Shown here piece after piece: positions 32,721-44,374 of a stretch of DNA of 64,000 nt. The notes beneath the pieces are model-generated. The model was not told the DNA's origin. It searched no databases and saw only the letters and a program-made list of their open reading frames with translations. Position 1 is the stretch's first letter, and every line of letters begins with the position of its first letter. A program made the translations under genes and the position numbers. Origin of the DNA: Aedes albopictus (taxonomy: Eukaryota > Arthropoda > Insecta > Diptera > Culicidae); assembly GCF_035046485.1 (NCBI RefSeq), contig NC_085137.1, positions 12,044,252 to 12,108,251 of the forward strand, in the 5' to 3' direction.

Positions 32721-33230
32721 AATGTCTATATTGTTGGAAGACAGATACTTTAATAGTGACTCACCTCGACTGTTAATATCCGTACTACCCCAAACCGTGT
32801 GATGCGCATTGGCGTCACAGCCAATGATAAACGATTTGTTGTTTTCTTTACAGAATTGAAGAAATGATGCGATCTCAGGAGGAGGTGCCTCAGGAACATC
32901 ACCAGGAAAGTAAGCTGAAGCCACAGCGATCTCAGTTTTACCCCTAGTGGTTGGTACCTCTACCATGACCGCAACAATGTCCTTACTGATAAACTCTTAA
33001 TAGGATAGCATTTTAACGTTTTGCGTTCTAAGACAGCGGTTCTGAGAGAATCTTGTTGTTCATCATAAAATAGTTTACTATTTTCTGTCAGAACTCCAAG
33101 AATCTTTCGTTTATTGGACCATGGCTCTTGAATAAGCGTCACTTCCAGTCCTTCTTTTTTAAACCTTCGACTCAACTCTTTTTCGTGATGAAGGTTTACC
33201 TGTACGAACTTAATTCCTACCATAAAAAAA

Positions 33231-33739
33231 TCATTTATCCACTTTTATTCAGCCTCGGAATTGAGACGTAAGAAAAGTGGCCGATTATCCCGTTGACAAA
33301 TAAGGTTAACTGCGTCATTGCTCCGTTCATTCCTAGGCACGGTACGCTTGACACCATGAATTAGGGGTCGTTTGTTTGGTGGACTTTTACCACCGGATCA
33401 GGCAATCCGTAGTGTTATTCTTAGCCAGATGAGGGAGCTGCTACCGCCACTACACGGCTATCTAGGCTGATCGGGAATAGAAATTCATATTGATGATCAA
33501 CTTCTTTAGAGCCCAAACAGCCGGAATCAAGCCCATAGGTGCAACCAGTGGAAAATATTACCAAAGCTAATATCACCAAAGCTAATGACTCAATAAACCA
33601 CACATCGTTCTGCTTGATGCCGAAGAACAGGAAATTGATTATCCCAACACAGTTAAATATAATATTAGTCTAGGAGCTCTTCAGAAGATATTAGTTTGCT
33701 CACTAAAGAATAACAAATTGATTTCATTTGAATAAAATT
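33231..33739. other. unassigned spacer
   Basis: Could include LINE ORF1 or upstream DNA of the Jockey element, but no motif is seen. Confidence 0.3.
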
Positions 33740-34790
33740 CACCATGACATTCGAAGGACTCTGCAGGAGTTTCTTCTAAAATTCTTTCAGTAGTTCATTT
33801 TGGAATTCCTCAAAGAGTTTCTTTTGGGATTCCCACTTTTGAGAATGTCTCCCTTTTTAATTCCTCCAGCACTTCCTTCTGAGATTCCATTTGATTCCTC
33901 CTTCTTGTATTCCTTCAGAGATCCTTCCAAGAATTGCTTTCGGAGTTCCTTCTTAGTTTTCTCCTTTTCCTCTCTTAAAGTTTATTCATGGTTTCCTCCA
34001 GGAGTTCTTTCAAGGTTTTCTTCTCCTCTCTTCCACCAGCAGTTTCTTCGGACATCTCTTCAGGGATTTTAACCTAAATTTCTTTTGAGATTCCATCAGA
34101 ACTTCTTTCTGGGTTTCTTGAAGAAGTTCCTTTCGGGATTCCTCCACGAGTTCCTTCTTGGTTTCCTTCAGGAATCCACTCAGATATTCATTCCGAGATC
34201 TCTGCAGGAAACCCCTCAGGCATTCTTTCAAATCCCCTCCAGAAGTTCTTTTTCGGATTCCTTCAGGAATTCCTCCCTGGATTCGAGGACTTCCTTCTAG
34301 GATTTTTCCCGGGTCTACTCCAGGAACTTTTTCCCTCCATTCACTCCATCCAGGATTCCTCCAGGATCTCTTAGAATTATGTGAGGAATCTCTTTACGGA
34401 TTCCTCCCATCTTTCTGGAATTCCTCAATGATTTTCTTTCTTAGATTTCATCAGGCGTTATATCCAGATAATCTTCCGAACGTTATTTTCGGGATTCCTT
34501 CAGAAATTCCTTCTGGGATTCTTTCAAAAATTTCTTTCGTGTTTTCTTCAGAAATTGAACTAGGATTTCCTTCTGAGAATCTAAAAATATCTCCTTCTGA
34601 GATTCTTCCAGGAGTTTATTCAAGATTTCTCCAAAGTTTTATCTAGAATTGCTCCAGGAGCTACTCACGGAATTTTATTTGAAATTTTCTCTACAGTTTC
34701 CTTTCAAGATTCCACCAGGAGTTCCTTCTGAAAATATTCTGGAAGTTCCTTCAGAGATTCCTTATGAGTTTCCTCCAGCTGAGATTCTCA
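33740..34790 (-). repeat. degenerate GGAATTCC minisatellite, block F
   Basis: About 1 kb of units of TTCCTTCAGGAATTCCTCC type, in the orientation opposite to blocks A-E. Unit length varies between 12 and 30 bp. Confidence 0.75.
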
Positions 34791-34795
34791 GTAGG

Positions 34796-34966
34796 AATGG
34801 ATCACTAAAATAACTAAAACGGCCGCTATGAAATGAACAGATGGTGCCACCGTAGCCTTGTGTGTTTGACGTAACTCGACTGCTATCACTGTGTTATCGT
34901 CCAAATACGGTGGCGCTTTTGTTTTGATGCGGTGAGTAGCGGAAAAGTCGGCTTCAATGATCCATT
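34796..34966. mobile_element. 171-bp TIR element, copy 2 (AATGGATCA ends)
   Basis: Same element as 4477-4648, with ends AATGGATCA and TGATCCATT. It sits at the edge of minisatellite block F. Confidence 0.75.
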
Positions 34967-35059
34967 CTTGTGGAAATTTAATCCATTTCCTGTTGGGGGA
35001 ACCTATAAAGAACACCATGAGCAGTGAATCAAAATTCAACCATCGCGTAACAATAACGA

Positions 35060-35440
35060 CAATGTCGCAACCTGAATATGTTGCGACATTCTACCCAATG
35101 CGACATAGGTTTGTCCCAACTTGAACAGAATAGGACAAAGATCGTGCACCACTAGTATAGAGATTTCTAAGCCTTGCATTGCGATTTTCGAGCGACAACT
35201 TTGAGTCGGTAAACACAGCAACGCTGCTGAAGATGTATCATCAAAAAGTTTCGATTTTGGATTAGTTATAATTGATTATTCACGAGTTGAAAAGTATGCA
35301 ACAAATTCAGCTTCCGTTTTGTCTGCAACAAAAAATTTCGAGATCATGTCATTATCTGTTACCAGTTGGGATAAAGAGTAATCGCCGCGTCTTCTTTGTT
35401 GCTTGTTTTGTGCCTCTTTTGTCTGACAATTCTCTTCACT
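35060..35440 (+). repeat. interspersed repeat copy 2 (empty-site relative)
   Basis: Homologous to the split copy at 26815-28160. At 35279-35280 it has the single TA where the other copy carries the 958-bp element. It includes a small hairpin, ATGTCGCAACCTG..ATATGTTGCGACAT, at its left edge. Confidence 0.7.
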
Positions 35441-35550
35441 GATCATGAGAAATTCCTTACAAAGCTATTAGAAAGGCTCCTTAACAAATTGCTGGAGAAA
35501 TTCTTAGTGGAAGTCCTGTAGAAACTATATAAGGAACTCCTGGAATAATG
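35441..35550 (+). repeat. degenerate GGAATTCC minisatellite, block G
   Basis: Short remnant: GAGAAATTCC, GCTGGAGAAATTC, GGAACTCCTGGAA. Confidence 0.45.
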
Positions 35551-37450
35551 CCATAATACCAAAAACAAACTATTGGTCGTGAGAAGCATTTGAGTGAAAT
35601 TTGATTTGTGTTTGTATACACAATACATTATTATTTACGTAGGATTCCAAACCCATTTTCTCAGATACAGTTGTTGTTTCTGATAGCTGCATGTCCTACG
35701 AAATAAAGTCGGTATTTATTTCCATGATTTGTAATATACATAAATGTGAATGGAAAAAAAAAAACATTCATGTATTTTTTTTTTATTGACTGGATAATGA
35801 TATTTAATGCAAGTATTCGTTTTATTAATTGCGTAATACTTTTTTTCGATAGGATTAGTAGAAAGCTACGTAGCATATCAGAAACCCCTACCCCCCTATC
35901 GTCACACTTCGTCACAAAATCGCCATCAACCCCCCCCCCCCCCTATTTATGGACGCCCCCTAAAGGAATAACATTAATAATAAAATCTCAAAATTTGGCC
36001 TATGTTACCAAGCGAATAACTTTTTTCACAATTGCCGGATCACTTTGCGGTCTTGGGTAAAGCTTTTTGGCATATCATAGGCTATACTTTAACCTAAGGA
36101 TACATGATATTAGACAAAAGAATTCAACTTATGAGTAAAATGCAAAAAAGTACGTTTTCTCATATTAATTTCCATACAAATTTCAATCGCATTGCGGAAT
36201 ACGGGGACGCGACCAATCGCTTCCAAATTTTGCACAGTTGTTTTGGACGCTAATATAGATTGAGAAAGCTTTGTTTCGGGTTGATGCGATCAAATTTAAA
36301 TTATCTCCATATAACGTTGGCCCATTCTAATACGTATATTAACATTCTTGAATGTATTTTTCTATTTTTTATATAGTGTATTTTTTTACGTAAAAGAAAA
36401 AATGGTCAAAAAGTTTTTCAAAAATAGTGATATTTGTGCTAAACGTTTTTAAAGTACCTTTTGAGGAATATCCTGCCACTTACAAACCAAGAGTCAAATG
36501 TTACTTTTGATATCCGTTATTTGATGTTAATATATTAAAGCAGGATATGTGTGAAAATTGAGTTTGTTCTTGCATTCATTCCGAAATGGCGGGACTGCAA
36601 AGTTGTGCTTATGATTTCTGGAACAGTCTATATACCTCATTTTTATTAAAGAGCACGAATCGCGTAAATAGACGTGACCTTTTTCATTTCATATCACAAA
36701 TGAGCTTGTATTTGAAAGTGTTTTTCATGTTATTTGTTTTGCAATGTTCTGCACCTAACTTCTAAAAAAACCTATTTTTTTTCTTCAAAAAATTATAACT
36801 TGAAAACGGTTTGTTGGATTGAAAAGACGTTATCGAAGCTGTTTGAGGATATTTGAAAGACGTTTAGAGAAAAATACATTGAGAGTAATATATATCACGG
36901 GTCTATGTCATATTTTTTTCTGTGCAATACTGACTTCTAGCCTCAAAATTTGTCAAGTAGTCCTGGATGGTTAAATAAATGCTTCTAACTATTTTTCCTC
37001 AAATTTTTAATTTTCATTGTTTTTTAAAACGAGCAAAAGGAAAGTGTATGCGCTTTGCTTACATCTCTTTCCTTCCCCCAAAATGTCAACGTAGCTTATG
37101 GACGGTCCCATTCTCATACATTTTCAGTATGCTTCATTGGTTCATTTTATGCAAATGCTCTATCGCACCGATGCCATAAAAAAGCGCGGAACTGCAATAA
37201 ATGAGAGAGAACAGTTCAACAACCCATGTGTACTGTGATAAGAAATTTATGTTATACGCATCCGTTGCTGATTAAGTGTACATATTTATATGGATTTACA
37301 TTTCCCTCTGTAAATATTCTTAGAGAAACCGTGGTGTTCCTACACTCTTGTGTATCATAAAAATATGATTGATTTGATGTTGGTAGGAGTCACGAACCAC
37401 GTGCTTTGCCAATCCTCTCACTCAATGCTTGCGAAAATGTTAAGCTAGTA
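35551..37450. other. unassigned AT-rich spacer
   Basis: Mostly AT-rich. A poly-C run of about 16 lies at 35927-35943. No coding similarity or clear TIRs seen. Confidence 0.35.
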
Positions 37451-37637
37451 TGACACTCTTTGACCAATGCCAAATATTTGACCACTTTTGACAGTTAAAT
37501 TTTGACCAAGGTGTACCTGGCAAACAAAAATATTTGTCACTCTCGAAAAACGAATACGGACAAACAGAGCCAAACAACCTGCCAAAATTTATCTGTCAAA
37601 AGTGGTCAAATATTTGGCGTCTGGACAAAGAGTGTAA
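37451..37637. mobile_element. 187-bp TA-flanked MITE with ~47-bp TIRs
   Basis: TGACACTCTTTGACCAATGC at the left pairs with inverted TTACACTCTTTGTCCAGACG at the right and continues through CAAATATTTGACCACTTTTG. TA flanks both ends (37449-37450 and 37638-37639). No coding frame. Confidence 0.8.
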
Positions 37638-38580
37638 TAGCACCCTTATGACTGAATGGATCTTCGCTCGCCAGTCAGTCCTGTGTCTCCTAATACGATG
37701 TGGAAATGCAGTAAGTTTTCCAACTGTTGCGTACTCACGATATGTGATTTGCTAGAAAAAGCATTCGTTGAATTATGTAGTAGCATTAAAGACGAAATAA
37801 CTTCATTACTCTAAAGTAGTGATAGTGTCTTATTATAGAATAAAAATTCAATCAAAAAAAGGAAAACAACTAATTTTAATTGCTGAGTTACCAATAACAT
37901 TTTGACTGCTGAGTGCTACCAAACTAACTCACTTAGTTTTTAGAATTCCCTGAAGCTTAAAAAAAAAGAGATTGAGAGATCAATACATTACGCAGCCTAT
38001 GTACTTACATTTTAAACCGACCGTACTATTCACCGGAACACTGTACGAGCCGGAAGGGGGTGTATAAACTCTACGAGTTCATCAGGTTCAAAGTTATCTT
38101 CCTCTCTACGTTAGTCGCGTCGGCAAAAGAGATAATCTCTCGCGTTGTCTTATGTACTGGTTGGTTAGTAGTCAGTGAAGTTCAGTTAGGAAGTTAGACG
38201 TTATTTTTTTCTCGTTTCCAATAGTCTTGAGTCATGATTATAGTGCAATCAATCCAAAGGAAACACTACAGACCAGATTTGTTGGTTTTTGATGACGCTC
38301 TTCTATACAATACTCGTTGTTATAGGAACGAGAAATGCTGCAGTAAGTAATTTAGACTGTTACATAAAGAAAGTGCTTCAGTGCGAGGGGTACTTGGAGG
38401 GGTATTTCCGTTGTCTGAATCATACATATGAAGTGAGGCGCATGTACGCATGCAACAGTTAGTCGCTATAAGGATATCTTATATTTTTAAGTTGATTATC
38501 ATGACGAATTTTGCAGGACACCTGGAGAAATCGATGAACCATGGTGGAAAACTTTAAACCTTTTTTTTTCCATGACAGTA
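37638..38580. other. unassigned region with a TATA-like motif
   Basis: TATAAA at 38063-38068 is followed about 20 bp later by TTCATCAGGT and near 38185 by TCAGTTAG. These could be core-promoter parts, but no coding exon is seen downstream. Confidence 0.3.
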
Positions 38581-39615
38581 GGAGGATTAGGGGCATAATG
38601 GACACCCCTGTTTTAGCCGAAACCTTTGACTTTTATGTAAAACTTTTAATGCATTTGTGTAAAGGAACAAGTCATGGTTATATTTTTCAAAAGTACCATA
38701 TATATTGCTCCAAAATAATCAAAATATGTATCATTGAAATTGAAATATGTTTTTCATATGGTGAAATTCTTATAATTTCGAAGCAGCATCAAATAAGGTA
38801 TTACGAGTGTTGGAGTGTGCCCATCATAAAAACAAGTGAATTGTTACCTTATCTACATGTATACGAAGATTTAGCAATGGATGAAGTATTTTATTTTTGA
38901 TCAGAATTTACTTAAAATAACAATTTTAATGTTGTTGTCGATTCGGGGCAAAATGAACACTAGCAATTACGAATGGATGTACGTGCATTGCATACTGTTA
39001 GGCGTTTTAGAAAGTTTGGAAACAATCAATCCGATTATTTTAGCCTAAAGTTTATTTAATTAACTTTGATGTTATATAAACTCGTCTGAGGTGGAGTATT
39101 ATATCTGTGGTATTGATCTCCGTAGGCAAATTACTCAACTGGTCGATGTAACCAAAGAAATAGCATAAAATATGCAGAGGTGTCCATTATGCCCCGATGG
39201 GTGTCCATTTCGCCCCGTACCTTTCCTGCCAGCCCTGAAAAACACACGGTTTACAATTCATTATTTCTTCACAATAAAGACATTCTACCTCCTGTATTTT
39301 TTTTTTTATCTGTATTAACGAGATTTTTAGCCCTAGGCTAGTTCATCTCGGGACCCACGCTTTATTTCCCTTCCGAAGGAAGAACTCACATTTTTGCGAG
39401 TTTGTCGGGAGTGGGATTCGATCCCAGGTCCTCGGCGTGATAGTCAAGTGTTCTAACCATCACACCAGGTCCGCTCCACACCTCCTGTAAATGATTGAAA
39501 GACGTAGGAAACAAGTTAAAATTGTAAGTCAACTGATAATATGTTCAGTTTTATTCTGTTATATTGGCCTAATGTACTCATTTGCTTAGGGTGTCCATTA
39601 TGCCCCTAATACCCC
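38581..39615. mobile_element. 1035-bp TA-flanked TIR element carrying a SINE
   Basis: The ends share ATTAGGGGCATAATGGACAC on inverted strands and are flanked by TA (38579-38580 and 39616-39617). The motif recurs inside as TGTCCATTATGCCCC and TGTCCATTTCGCCCC (about 39180-39220). The 119-codon frame at 38541-38900 starts outside the element and has no motif. Removing the nested SINE leaves about 840 bp. Confidence 0.8.
39297..39479 (-). mobile_element. tRNA-derived SINE, complete (183 bp)
   Basis: On the minus strand it has a head with A-box-like TGGTGTGATGGTTAGAACAC, B-box-like GGGATCGAATCCCA, a stem CTTCCTTCGGAAGG and an A-rich 3' end. A 10-bp duplication ACCTCCTGTA flanks it (39287-39296 and 39480-39489). 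It lacks the Feilai-like body, so it is a second SINE lineage. Confidence 0.88.
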
Positions 39616-40420
39616 TACAAACAGTAGGATTCCAAATCATTGATACAGTTTTCAACACTGTGGTTCTTAAAAGACTTCTCATATTTATGCTGCATTTTTA
39701 ACAATGGTAGACGACAGTTGGTCACTTTTTGAGGATATAGTTTTTCGAATAGCTGTGTAGCTACAGAAGAATTCAATTCATTCTTTCCATGGATTTTTGA
39801 TAAACATACTGTGTTTTAAAAATCTTACATTTTATATGCAACCGTAATATAGAATAGGGAGACTTAATCTCTGTTTTATGATATCTCCGTAACCAATGCA
39901 TAATGGTCGAAGGGCCGTGTGTATCTGGAAAACATTATTTATGCCTAAATTATTAGTTTTAGCTATGCTGTGCTCTGGTAAATTTCTTCATATTTTATAA
40001 ACATTTTTTTAATAATGTGAAATTAGGGCAGTTTGTAAAATCAATATGTCAACTTTTTATTATTTTCTTATAGATCAATATAATGCTCATCAAAGTTGAA
40101 AAACACTAAATTCTAAACTACTTTGCCGAAGCAACCATATTGCTATCTCTTATGGTTTCAAAGATATTATTTTTTTAAGAGAAAGATCCCATCTCATCTG
40201 ACAACTGCACCAGGAGTTGATTATGAACAAAATTGGCAGCTGGTATCATGGTTTACAAGCAAGATGCCAAGCAGACGTAGGAGTTCATATTTTTAGTTTA
40301 TTATCTCTTCCTCTCATTCTCCTTTTCCTTCAAAATAAGTGAATAAAGTGATTCTTGATAGAATACCTGGATAATATTAGAAAACATGTCTGCAGAGAAT
40401 CCCAGAGATATACTTAAAAA
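39616..40420. other. unassigned spacer
   Basis: No coding or repeat structure recognised. Confidence 0.3.
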
Positions 40421-41590
40421 AACTGTTGGGAGGAAACACTGGACAAATTCGGAAAAATATCATAAAGGAAGAATACCTGAAGGTATACCAGAAAGATTCC
40501 TCTGGAATTTATACCGGAATTCCTCTGGAATTGCTACTGGAATTCCTCTGGAATTGCTACTGGAATTCCTCTGGAATTCCTCCTGGAATTCCTCCTGGAA
40601 TTGCTACTGGAATTCCTCTTGGAATTCCTCCTGGAATTCCTCCTGGAATTCCTCCTGGAATTCCTCCTGGAATTCCTCCTGGAATTCCTCCTGGAATTCC
40701 TCCTGGAATTCCTCCTGGAATTCCTCCTGGAATTCCTCCTGGAATTCCTCCTGGAATTCCTCCTGAAATTCCTCCTGGAATTCCTCCTGGAATTCCTACT
40801 GGAATTCCTCCTGGGATTCCTCCTGGAATTCCTCCTGGGATTCCTCCTGGAATTCCTCCTGGAATACCCCCTGGAATTCCTCCTGGAATTCTTCCTGGAA
40901 TTCCTCCTGGAATTCCTCCTGGAATTCGTCCTGGAATTCCTCCTGGAATTTCTCCTGGAATTCTTCCTGGAATTTCTCCTGGAATTCCTCCTGGAATTCC
41001 TCCTGGAATTTCTCCGGGAATTCCTTCTGGAATTTCTCCTGGAATTCCTCCTGGAATTTCTCCGGGAATTCCTTCTGGAATTTCTCCTGGAATTTCTCCT
41101 GGAATTTCTCCTGGAATTTCTCCTGGAATTTCTCCTGGAATTTCTCCTGGAATTCTTCCGGAATTCCTCTTGGAAATCCTCCTGGAATTCCTCCTGGAAT
41201 TCCTTCTGGAATTCCTCCTGGAATTCCTCCTGGAATTCCTCCTGGAATTCCTCCTGAAATTCCTCCTGGAATTCCTCCTGGAATTCCTCCTGGAATTCCT
41301 CCTGGAATTCCTCCTGGAATTCCTCCTGGAATTCCTCCTGGAATTCCTCCTGGAATTCCTCCTGGAACTCCTCCTGGAATTCCTCCTGGAATTTCTCCGG
41401 GAATTCCTCCTGGAATTTCTCCTGGAATTCCTCCTGGAATTTCTCCTGGAATTCTTCCGGAATTCCTCTTGGAAATCCTCCTGGAATTCCTCCTGGAATT
41501 TCTCCTGGAATTCCTCCTGGAATTCCTCCTGGAATCCTCCTGGAATTCCTCTTGGAATTCCTCCTGGAATTCCTTCTGGAATTGACATTG
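40421..41590 (+). repeat. 12-bp minisatellite GGAATTCCTCCT, block H (most regular)
   Basis: From about 40500 nearly every 12 bp repeats GGAATTCCTCCT, roughly 85-90 units, with variants TTTCTCCT, CTTCCG and CTCTTGG. The unit has no stop in any frame, so frames of 218-389 codons appear on both strands (GIPP, EFLL, NSSW; minus GIPG, RNSR, EEFQ). Block duplications occur: ATTCTTCCGGAATTCCTCTT at about 41150 recurs about 300 bp later, and a 48-bp pair lies at about 41010-41090. I call this non-coding. Confidence 0.95.
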
Positions 41591-41939
41591 TTTGACATTT
41601 TTTGAATATTTATACCTACTATTTTTTTTTGTATTTTTTTCTAGGTATAGGTACAAACACAACTACTTTGAAGACGAACTGAACCGTTCAAAAACAATGC
41701 TGATCGCTTCATCCGTTCGCGAGTTAAGTGACTATAAAGGGTATCACCAGTAAAATTTTGATGACAAATGGGTATTTTAGAGGTTTTGCAAACGGTCATA
41801 AAACCTAATACCTTTTATTTTGATTTTATAATGGTTCTAAGACCCTCTTAGTGTATTAGTCTTAACAATGTTACTGAATTACACAAAAGACCTTATTAAT
41901 GCTATCATTTGGTTTGATGATTACTTGGAATTATTGTTA
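41591..41939. other. unassigned spacer
   Basis: No feature recognised. Confidence 0.3.
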
Positions 41940-42834
41940 GGGGAGACTGAGGAGACTTGATCCCTGAGGAGACTTGTTCCCCCCATATTTGCTCGAAATC
42001 AAAAACATTTTTCTTCTAGCATAATTTTTCCAAAACTACCCCTTGACAAACGACTATGTTTTGGCTACATGTGATTTCGATTGTACATTGTATTATTTTT
42101 TAACGGCTGATGGTTTGTTTTCAGTACTTCAGAAATCTTTTAGTCGATTCCAAAAACTTTGTGAAAATTGAACCAAATCGTGTCAAAATTTCGCAGCACA
42201 TAGTTTAAATAAAATACTTTCAAGCTTATTTATCCTAATAAGGATGTTATTAACACATTTTAATTAATTCAGCTTAGTATACACAACAGTGACATGGGGA
42301 GACTTGATCCCTCGAGGATTACACACACATTATACATGTGAAAAATAAAATTCTATTCGGAAGCCTCTATTTACTTGGAATTCTAGTCTATTCAACGATA
42401 AAATGTGTCAGATATTTATAACTTTAGTACAATCCAAGAAAAGGGGGATCAAGTCTCCCCATTTTGAAAATACGGCATATTCCTAAACATTTAAGGAAAT
42501 CTTACAATTTCAAACACTCCATATTCATCGAAAATACAAGAAAACTCGAAAAGAAAACGAATAGGAAGACTCTGGAATTATTTTCCCTTTAAATAAACCA
42601 TGTGCTCTGAGGAGGATCAAGTGTCACTCATTTGTGAAAAATACATCATAAGACATGCCTCCATAAAAACACAGTTTTGAAAACTTTAATAATAATTTAA
42701 AGGCCTTATGTTGTGTATTAACTTGCAATAGATGTTTACCTGCCATTTTGTACGGAAATCGGATCTAGTTTTGTGTTTTTTCTTAAAGTTTCAGGTAAAC
42801 TAAGAAAAAGGGATCAAGTCTCCCCAGTCTTCCC
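41940..42834. mobile_element. 895-bp TA-flanked TIR element
   Basis: The ends GGGGAGACTGAGGAGACTTG and inverted GGGAAGACTGGGGAGACTTG match over about 25 bp, flanked by TA (41938-41939 and 42835-42836). The core GGGGAGACTTGATCCC recurs internally near 42296 and, inverted, near 42445. No coding frame. Confidence 0.83.
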
Positions 42835-42871
42835 TATTCTTCAACATCTTACTCCGTCATAATCGACCTTC

Positions 42872-42958
42872 CTGCACTGTCGTGTGCAGCATAGTTGTCC
42901 CATGGTAATAGGGATTCCCATAGAACATGGGGCAACTATGCTGCACACGGCAGTGCAG
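42872..42958. mobile_element. 87-bp near-perfect palindromic element
   Basis: CTGCACTGTCGTGTGCAGCA and its inverted partner extend through ATAGTTG.CCCATG to about 33-bp arms with two mismatches around a short loop. No target duplication visible. Confidence 0.7.
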
Positions 42959-44132
42959 TATTGGAAAATGTAAAACTTTTCAAAATGCAAGGATAGTTGT
43001 ACATACCCGACTGTACAACTGATTGTTTCGATCGCGGAGTAGGTCAGGATCGCTGATAGCTAGAATGCGACTGTGCAGTTATCATGAACTGATTCGTTCT
43101 CCATTTGTTTGCGAACGCTCTTCAACCACCGCCATCGTCGTCGTCGTCATCGTCGATAGATAGATGTGCATCACTTCCTCCTGCACAATAACATCGCACT
43201 TGCATATTGCAGCTCCCAGCCAGCGCGAGTAGAACAAGAAGAGGTCAGACATCCATCGACCCTTCAGAGCCAGCATTCAGCAGCTAAGAATGTAGGAGAG
43301 GGTGCAATGTGTTAGTATAGCGAGAAGTAATTAAGTTTAGCACTAGGGTCTGCCTTTGTACCGAAGGCGCACTTTCACCCGCATTTGTGCAATTCTTGAC
43401 TGTGTGGAGTGAAGATTCCTTGCCCTATCCGCGCCCAAACGACTGTGACTCTATACTAGAACTATAACTAAAAGCAAATTAATCATATGTGAATGTGGCT
43501 TTGTTTTGCCTCACTGCAGTCACTACTGGCAGCAGTTATAGTATTCATACGAAGAGGAAAGATCTGATTGGGGCCATACAGTTCAGTATAGGAATGGCAA
43601 GGCATCCGTTCCATCGGCTAGCGTATAGAATGGGAATACCAGGACTGATTGTAGCTTAGTTCTGCTCCAGATGCCATACAGGCCAGAACAAACATTCTGT
43701 TGTTAGTACATGTCTAAAATCAAATAATTAAAAGTGAAATTGTCTTTCTGTCTCTTTTTTCAGTGCTGTTACTGTGGGTCTTCAGCATCGCTGCTTGAGT
43801 AGAAAAAAGTGATTATATCTTACAATAGTGAATTGAGTGAACGAAGAAATATCAAGAGTTGTGTGTTGGTAGTGATATAGATTGAGCAGTTTTCTTGAAA
43901 TTAGGGTGAAACAATCCTGCTAACAAAATCTGGGTTGTGCTGTTGATAAGGTAAGTTTAAAGTTTAAGACATAACTTCTGGAAATGCTCGGTTTGTCATT
44001 TTTATAACTCTTTTAGTGGATTTTCAGCCTGGAGCTTTTCTTTCAATTACCAACTGCTTTTCAGCTTAGTGTTCTAGAAACGCTAACTCTCTTCTTGTAC
44101 CAATTTTTCGAGCCCTCTAAGCCAGAATACCC
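42959..44132. other. unassigned region with a possible untranslated exon
   Basis: 43764-43951 is bounded by TCTTTCTGTCTCTTTTTTCAG and by GATAAG|GTAAGT, good acceptor and donor patterns, but it carries stops in all frames. It could be a non-coding 5' exon of a host gene or chance. The (CGT/CAT)n stretch near 43130-43157 is a short microsatellite. Confidence 0.3.
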
Positions 44133-44374
44133 TCTTCGAATGAGTGTAATCAGTTATTGTACCATTTAATTCCGCATTTGTTTGCTTATATTTTGACAGA
44201 TACACGTATTTCGACTACCACTTGTAATCTTCCTCAGTGTCAGTTATCCACTCGTGAGGATAACTGACACTGAGGAAGATTACAAGTGGTAGTCGAAATA
44301 CGCGTATCTGTCAAAGGATAAGCAAACGAGGGCGGAATTAAACGGTACAATAACTGATTACACTCATTCGAAGA
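44133..44374. mobile_element. 242-bp foldback element
   Basis: Two arms of about 115 bp, beginning TCTTCGAATGAGTGTAATCA and passing through GATACACGTATTTCGACTAC, pair as inverted repeats around a very short centre (ATCCACTCGTGAGGAT). No coding frame and no clear target duplication. Confidence 0.8.

Larger units (their letters stand above)
31600..33223 (-). pseudogene. Jockey-type LINE ORF2 remnant with nested insertions
   Basis: Reading the minus strand from 33223: MVGIKFVQVNLHHEKEL opens an APE-type endonuclease. After a frameshift near 32965 come EIAVASAYFPGDVPEAPPPE and GCDANAHHTVWGSTDINSRG, a catalytic block. A SINE (about 32615-32720) and a 197-bp MITE (32387-32583) interrupt it; the frame continues as FSSVIRQEVLDLTLCNAAI and DISLSDHKHIIFNW. 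The pre-RT linker follows (32148-31861), then LGNLKRDDG. The RT domain is deleted: the next block, GYYPTVFQAEILAILKCANI (about 31770-31710), belongs to the RNase H. The element is thus internally deleted and dead. Confidence 0.88.

Noticed and set aside
35927..35943. Poly-C run
   Set aside because: Simple homopolymer; length may also be assembly noise.
40426..41662. Long frames of 218-389 codons on both strands in the 12-bp array
   Set aside because: The repeat unit simply lacks stops in all six frames. No start context, signal or non-repetitive domain is present.
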